The notes beneath the pieces were generated by a model. The model saw only the letters and a list, made by a program, of their open reading frames with translations. It searched no databases and had not been told where the DNA came from. Source: Favolaschia claudopus (taxonomy: Eukaryota; Basidiomycota; Agaricomycetes; Agaricales; Mycenaceae). From it: a stretch of 64,000 nt of DNA. Positions 58,405 to 64,000 of the stretch are shown piece after piece. Both the position numbers and the translations under genes were made by a program. Location: positions 3,100,001 to 3,164,000 of the forward strand of contig JAWWNJ010000006.1 in assembly GCA_037176885.1 (NCBI GenBank). The letters are read 5' to 3'. Each line of letters begins with the position of its first letter. Position 1 is the stretch's first letter.

Positions 58405-59951
58405 ATGACCTATCCACGACCAACCAACAACACGCACGCTCCACCTGTCTCTTATATCCCCCCCGCAAGCGAGACCCCTTCGTCTCCTTCCTCACCTCGT
58501 TCGACATCTCCTCGCTCACCTAGCACCTCTCGCGGACGCCGTCCATCTATCTCGAACCCTATGCATTGGCTTTCTCGAGCCTCCACTCAGTCGTCTGTTA
58601 CTTTGGCGAAACCAACTGCGCGTATCTCGGAACCAAAGCTCATTCATTCTCCCACCGAGGTCTCGTCCTTAAGGGCGGGTGTGCTCGGCTCGGGGGCCAC
58701 TGTAGTCAGGACTCCAGATGAAGCTCTTAGGGACACGCGGGTTAGGCTCACGTATGATGGCGCTGGAGAATCCAGGGAATCGGTTGAAGCCACCGATCCT
58801 TCCGATGAACGGCCAGAGGAGGAGCAGGAAATAGAATACTCACCTCCTACTTCGACTCGTTCCTCGTCAGCGTCAGAAGAAGACGAAATTCCATCACCTC
58901 CGGACAGCCCTCCCCTGCCACCCCTTCCTGCTGACGAGAAGGCAGCATTCTCCTTTGACAATATCATCTCTCCGTCATTCAAATTCCCTCTCCACCCTCC
59001 GACTCGTGCTGTCCCGATTACACCCACGTTGTCGACGCCCACGCTAAGTTTACGCCCTTCTTTGAAGACAAAGCGCACGGAGAGCGTCGACGCGCCAGTT
59101 GTCGTCCCACCAGTGCCTGACTCCGTGCCATCCATCCCCGCCCCTCCCGTCTTCAACCCGATTCTTCTTTCCGAGGCGCCATCTTCGACTGCGGATCGCT
59201 CGAAGATTGTTGTTTCCCTCGAAACATGTACTACGACGTATAAAACGACAATCGACACGCTCTCTAGCCGTCCCTCTCATCTCTCGAATTATATTGCGAC
59301 CCTGCTAGGCAGGCGTCGATCCGACTCGGTGGCTTCTTCTGTCTATTCCACCGACAGCGCGGATTTATCCACCTATCGTCAACATCTGGTCTCGCGAGGT
59401 CTCCTCCCCCAAGCTTCTTCCTCGGTGCACATCTTTCTGGATCGTCCAAGCGAACCGTGAGTTTTTGCCCTTGTTCTTAGTATACACCCAGCTAATATCG
59501 AGCTAGATATGTGCATATTCTGACCTACCTTCGCTCCCCGCGCGTGTCCGAAGGGCCTGAAGCTCTGCCTCCTCGTGCTGCTCGAGCTGGTCTCGACAGT
59601 TTGTTAGAGCTGCGAGACGAGGCAGCGTATCTTGGTCTCGAAGACCTCCACAAGCTGTGTGTCGAACAAATCCGCCAGCAGCAACAACGTCCTCGACTTC
59701 GCACTGCGCGCGAGCATAGTTCTGCTGGGTCCATTCACAGCCTGCACGCCTCCGTCAGTAGCCTTCAAACGATGCTTGAGCGAGTCGAACGGCACCACTC
59801 GAGATCCATGAGCAAGGAAAGCGTCGCCGAGATGGGCAAACCTTCTCCTCCGACGCGTTCTCCCCCAACCCCCGAGTCCTGGGTGAGCAAGAAAATCACG
59901 AGCTCATTGCGCCAGGGCTCTATACGTTCTCCTCCAGCTGGCTGGATATGA
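58405..59951 (+). CDS. BTB/POZ (T1-type) domain protein with disordered N-terminus
   Basis: Two exons, 58405-59456 and 59507-59951, joined as RPSEP-YVHILTYLRSPRVS. The first ~270 residues are Ser/Pro-rich (SPRSTSPRSPSTSRGRRPSI; DEIPSPPDSPPLPPLPADEK). The BTB core is KIVVSLETCTTTYKTTIDTL, SRPSHLSNYIATLLGR, SVHIFLDRPSEPYVHILTYL and SLLELRDEAAYLGLEDLHKL. This corresponds to the potassium-channel tetramerisation-type BTB used by cullin-3 adaptors and related scaffolds. The tail is Ser-rich with SKKITSSLRQ. A role in protein assembly or ubiquitination is an inference. About 498 residues. Confidence 0.85.
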
Positions 59952-60331
59952 TGTCCCGGACTCACGACCACTGTAGCATAGTAGTATCGTTTTCTGTACC
60001 TTGTGGGATTTAATACTATACATATTGTATTTAGATAGAAACCGGCGCATGGGGTGACTTGACAATTTAGAATATAAAGTTGGCCGAAAGCGATTGGTTT
60101 TGCGAGAGCTTCGACAGTTTACACTAATACGTTCGAATTGATTGTTTTGTGATCGTCACAAAGATATACACGATGTTACAGTTTACGAGCTACGAATCAG
60201 TAAAAAGCCGGGCGCATTTGGAACATGAATGGGGAGGGAGGCTGGACTGATCATTTGTGTCAGTATGAAAAGAGAGCGGGGAAAGTGCATAGTCAAGTAG
60301 AAGTACAATGTTCCGAAAGAAAGATCCCTCC
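59952..60331. other. 380-bp intergenic region between convergent 3' ends
   Basis: Lies between the BTB gene and SSD1. AT-rich with a TATTGTATTTAGATAGAAA stretch at about 60022-60040 that may include a polyadenylation signal. No gene is seen. Confidence 0.45.
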
Positions 60332-63300
60332 TCATTTCTTTTGCTCGGCATACGGGTTCATGCTGTAGACTTTGATGACAGGCGGGCTCTTGGTAAGGTC
60401 AGCGGTAACAATGACCTGGAAATTTATGTTATATCGTTGTTTTCCATTGACTCGACAGTTACTCACCGGCACACTCATCAATTCACGGATGTCCTGGATC
60501 TTGTGGCCAGCAGAGGTTGAGCGCAGTCCCTCGAATTCGGGCTTAACTTCAGCGATCGAAAGCAATCTCTGCTTGGAGGTTTCCGCCTCGGGCTCCTTGT
60601 GGTCGCTGCGGCCGAGGACAATCTCGTCATCGTCAACCTCATCCTCATCGAACAAGGCACTTTCGTCGTGAACCGAACGAGAAGCGACCTCCATCTTCAG
60701 CGCGTGCTGCTCAGCGTTCTGTTTGACCTTCTTCAAGTGCTCGTCGTCGCTGTTCTCGGCGAGCCAGCTGATAACATCACGAGTAGACCAATAGATCTGC
60801 AAAGTGTGCGAGTGCTCATCGTAGACATGATTCTACAGAAATGGATCAGAGGCAGAGCGCTGGTAACAGTGTAAAAGCATACGTCGATGGGCATCTGGTC
60901 GACGTGAACCCTCTTTTCAATTCCAAACTCGGGGACGAGGACGTCGAAGGCGGCATCAAGAACATTGATGACCTTAGCCTGGCGGACGACGGGTCCATAA
61001 CGCTGGGTGAGGTCGGCGATAAGGACACAGAGGAACAGGTGAGCAGACTGTTCCTGAGCAAGAATAGCAGAGTCTCGTTTACTGCAAAAATCGGTTAATG
61101 GAATTGCCTTTGTCCACAGATGGATGAACGCACATATTGCACTGCTGCGCCACTTTGGCGACAGCGTCACGATCCATGGTGAACTTGGGCTCAGCTAAAC
61201 GCAAATGTCAGCTACCGAAGGAATCGATCCACGACATCACTCACCTCCAACACCTTGCAAAACAGATTCCAATTGACGATGAACGAGAAGATCCGCGTAG
61301 CGACGGATGGGAGAGGTGAAATGCGTGTAGAGCGGTACATTCAATGCGTAGTGGTTGTATTTGGCGATGTCAAGCATTCCAGCACAGAAGTATTTAGCAC
61401 GATGGGTGGCCTTGAAGGAGAGCAATTCCAAGAGTCTGCGGGCGGTGGGGTCCTTGATAGCATTGAACGACCTCATGAGGGCTCCGGCAGAAGAGGTGTC
61501 CATTTCGTAACCGAGTCTCTGAGCACGCTCAGAGAATGCAGTCTATTCAAAAGCGTCAACTTAAAACCGTAGGAGAATGGCCACTACGTACCAGACGCCT
61601 GTCGATCGGATTATCGTGGCGACGCAAGAGCGCTTGCTCAGGAAGATGAACAGCGATGTGCTGAGCGACGGCTATGTTGGTGAGGAGCATGAACTGCAAA
61701 ACAGTGAGTATTGAAGAAAAGACAGAGGTGAAGAGTTATAGTTACCTCTTCGATCAAGTCGTTGGCATCGGCGCGTTCGTATTGTCCGCAATCAATGGGC
61801 ATGCCATTGTCGTTCAACTTGAACTGGAGGCGCAAGGATTCGAGGCTGAGTGTGCCATTCTCGAACCGACGCGCACGCAGCTTCTTTGCAAGGCCTTCCA
61901 GAACCCTGATATCGTGCTCGATGTCGACAGCACTATGGTCAGGGATAACGGGGACACCACCCAAGGTCTTGCCCTCAATGACATTCTGAGCGTCTTTGTA
62001 GGCAAGCTTAGCAGCGGACTTGATCACAGTCTTGCCAAACCACTTCTTGATAATCGTGCCATCTCCAGACATGGTGAAGACCGTCGAGAAAGCCAAACGC
62101 TCCTGCCCAGGAACAAGACTGCAAAGTTGCTCGCTCAGTGCTGGGGGAAGCATTGGGACGGCACGCTGGATGAGGTACACGCTAGTGGCACGCTTGCGAG
62201 CATCACGATCCAAAGCGGTGTTGGGCTTGACGAAGTAAGAGACGTCTGCGATATGGACCCCGACGTCGTAGGTACCGTCCTCGTTCAACTTGATGGAAAG
62301 AGCGTCGTCCAAGTCTTTGGCAGTCTCAGGATCGATGCTGAAGATGCGGTCCGCACGCATGTCCTTGCGAATCTCGAACTCCCTCTCTGGAATGCTGAAA
62401 TAAGAGTTAGCTAGGGACAGTTATTCAGGTGCTCATCCACTCACGTCCAGGGCATGGGAGGCAAGCACTTCATCACGTTCTCAGTGAAATCCTCCGTGGG
62501 GAAGTTGCAGTCCTTGAGCAGAGCACTAGTCTCTACTTCGACATCACCAATGGGACCCAACTCTTCTACCAGAGTTCCGAACGGATGCAAGGAACTGATG
62601 GGCTGTAATGTCGAGGTCAGAACCCAATTTTATCAGATCAGGAAATTACTAACGTGACGTTTGATGCAAGCAACAAACAGCTTGTTAAGATACGCCTCAG
62701 AGTTCTGGACGAAATCGGGGGGAGCCTGTTCGGTGGGAATGGCAATGAGGGGGACACGCTTGTCGGTGGGCTTGAACCAGACGATCTTGGGTCGTTCAAT
62801 CGGCCCGCGACGGGGCTCGTCACCACGGTCGCCTTCGCGCTCACGACGTTCAGCCTCTTGTTTCTCCTTGGTAGCAGCAGACGAGGGGCGAAGAAGGCCA
62901 AGGGTGCCGGAGAAGAGTTGGCCGGGCATCCGCTCGACGACGGCGACAACATGACCAGCGAACTGGGGCTTCACATCGTCTGTGACCTCCTCATCTTCGA
63001 ACAACGTCAGGCCTTGCCCTTCGACTTCGACATCATCTTTCTTCTTGTCGTCTTTCCGACCTGCGGTGGTCTTAAGGTCGTAAGCAGCATTCTCTTCCTT
63101 CTTGCGCTTCTTCTCCTCCTTCTCTTTCTTAGTTCCCCAGACTTCGTCGACGTCCAAGAGCTCAACAGCGACAATATCTCCTTCCAAAGCACGGTTACGG
63201 TCCTTGGAACCACAGATGTAAATATCGGCGTCCAAAACTTCAGTCGCAACGTAGGCATCGGACCGGTTGCGCTTGTTGACACGCAAGATTCCGACGACAA

Positions 63301-64000
63301 GTTTCCCAGCAGCGAGAAGAGGAGGAAGGGAAGCTTGAGGGAGATAAGGGGCGAAGAGAGATTTACGCTGAGGCTGGTTAGACTGCTGCTGAAGCTGAGA
63401 CTGGAACTGTTGCTGTTGCTGTTGAAGCAAATTGATTCCACCCAGTCCGAGGCCCATCATGTTGGCGGCCATCATATTGGGCAACATGTTAGGGAAGCTG
63501 AACGACGCCATCTTGTGGTGGTGTCCGCCCGCTGCAGCACGGAACTGCTGCAGACTCTGTAACTGCGCCTGAGCTTGAGCAAGATCGGCGGCAAAAGCAT
63601 TGTTGCCTTGCACTCCTCCAACTCCACCATCTGCTAGAGATGAGCAATTGATGTGCGAAGAATAAAGAAAAAAGCTTACTGATGCGCCAGCTGGAGTCCG
63701 CCACGCGTGAAGGTTGACGCGAGTGGCCGCCGCCGAACGACGGAGGGTTGAAGCCATCGTCAAATCCATCACCGCCATAAGGATTACCATAGCTGATGGA
63801 CCCAGGAACAATAGGCCCGGTCTTGTTGACCACATTAACGCTGTGCCGGCGACCGTGTCCGCGTGGGACGCCTTGAGGCTGACCATCGAGCCCCATGTTG
63901 AGGCCGCCGAGGTTTCCGAATTGACCGAGCGGATTGGGAGCACCTCCGAAGCCACCAGCAGCAGCGCCCATAGGAACAGTGCTGTGGACGCGTCTGTGCG
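60332..64000 (-). CDS. SSD1: SSD1/Sts5-family RNB-domain RNA-binding protein (5' end outside window)
   Basis: Minus-strand gene running off the right edge; stop at 60332 after SMNPYAEQKK. The N-terminal region in the window has GRRHSVNVVNKTGP and Gln-rich runs, then FAPYLPQASLPPLLAAGKLV, the cold-shock-like domains (SGTLGLLRPSSAAT), and the RNB domain: SIDPETAKDLDDALSIKLNE, SVYLIQRAVPMLPPALSEQL, ADANDLIEEFMLLTNIAVAQ and HFTSPIRRYADLLVHRQLES. Ssd1 binds mRNAs for cell-wall proteins and is regulated by the kinase Cbk1. Yeast Ssd1 is thought to lack nuclease activity; here the DPxTAKDLDD aspartates are present, so activity cannot be judged from this motif. At least eight introns interrupt the part seen. 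Confidence 0.93.

Noticed and set aside
61674..63562. Long plus-strand frames opposite SSD1
   Set aside because: They are antisense shadows of a well-supported spliced coding gene with strong domain matches.
1..64000. CRISPR arrays, bacterial operons, riboswitches or prophage
   Set aside because: The window is eukaryotic with spliced genes; no regularly spaced direct repeats or bacterial signals were seen.

Overview
The window reads as nuclear DNA of a filamentous basidiomycete, most likely an Agaricomycete. Genes are compact, lie on both strands and are cut by many short GT-AG introns (about 45-65 bases). The gene set is typical of such fungi: a trifunctional HIS4, a QDE2/Ago-type Argonaute, VID27, SSD1, DUF7704 and DUF3759/CipC-like proteins, an expanded XPG-like nuclease family member and a Crypton-like tyrosine recombinase. 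Most genes are spliced, so their ends are given as start and stop codons and the exons were joined by eye.

Layout. 0-9 kb: end of DCC1, a DUF262 protein, an unrecognised NLS-bearing protein, IDH1, a membrane alpha/beta hydrolase and an ACMSD-like amidohydrolase. 9-27 kb is the unusual part. An apparently complete Argonaute gene (copy A, minus strand) is followed by HIS4, PDB1 and a short-chain dehydrogenase. Then comes a ~4.0 kb nearly identical inverted copy of Argonaute (copy B) that lacks the first exon and the last exons. Beyond it are a TspO gene, a scrap of a CsbD-like exon, a perfect 18-bp-arm palindrome, a third Argonaute piece (copy C, 5' part only, with a 13-bp exon deletion) and an intron-containing tRNA-Gln. 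27-38 kb is gene-poor, with a proline-rich protein, a Crypton-like tyrosine recombinase, an XPG/GEN1-like nuclease and ~4 kb without a convincing gene. 38-64 kb is ordinary: a Ca2+-regulated mitochondrial carrier, a CipC-like protein, a VTT/Tvp38 protein, eL36, a CK2 beta subunit, an F-box-like gene with a reading-frame problem, a fluoride exporter, 3-ketodihydrosphingosine reductase, a DUF7704 protein, VID27, a small unknown, an Rpr2/Rpp21-like protein, a BTB protein and most of SSD1.

How parts work together. IDH1 and PDB1 belong to mitochondrial carbon flow, HIS4 to histidine synthesis. CK2 beta, SSD1 and eL36 are housekeeping. The main point of interest is that the core RNA-interference enzyme is itself present as a long inverted repeat plus a fragment. 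Copies B and C look like pseudogenes. Any read-through transcript across A and B could fold into long double-stranded Argonaute RNA. Two microexons of 3 and 5 bases around the first catalytic aspartate of PIWI are a second notable feature.
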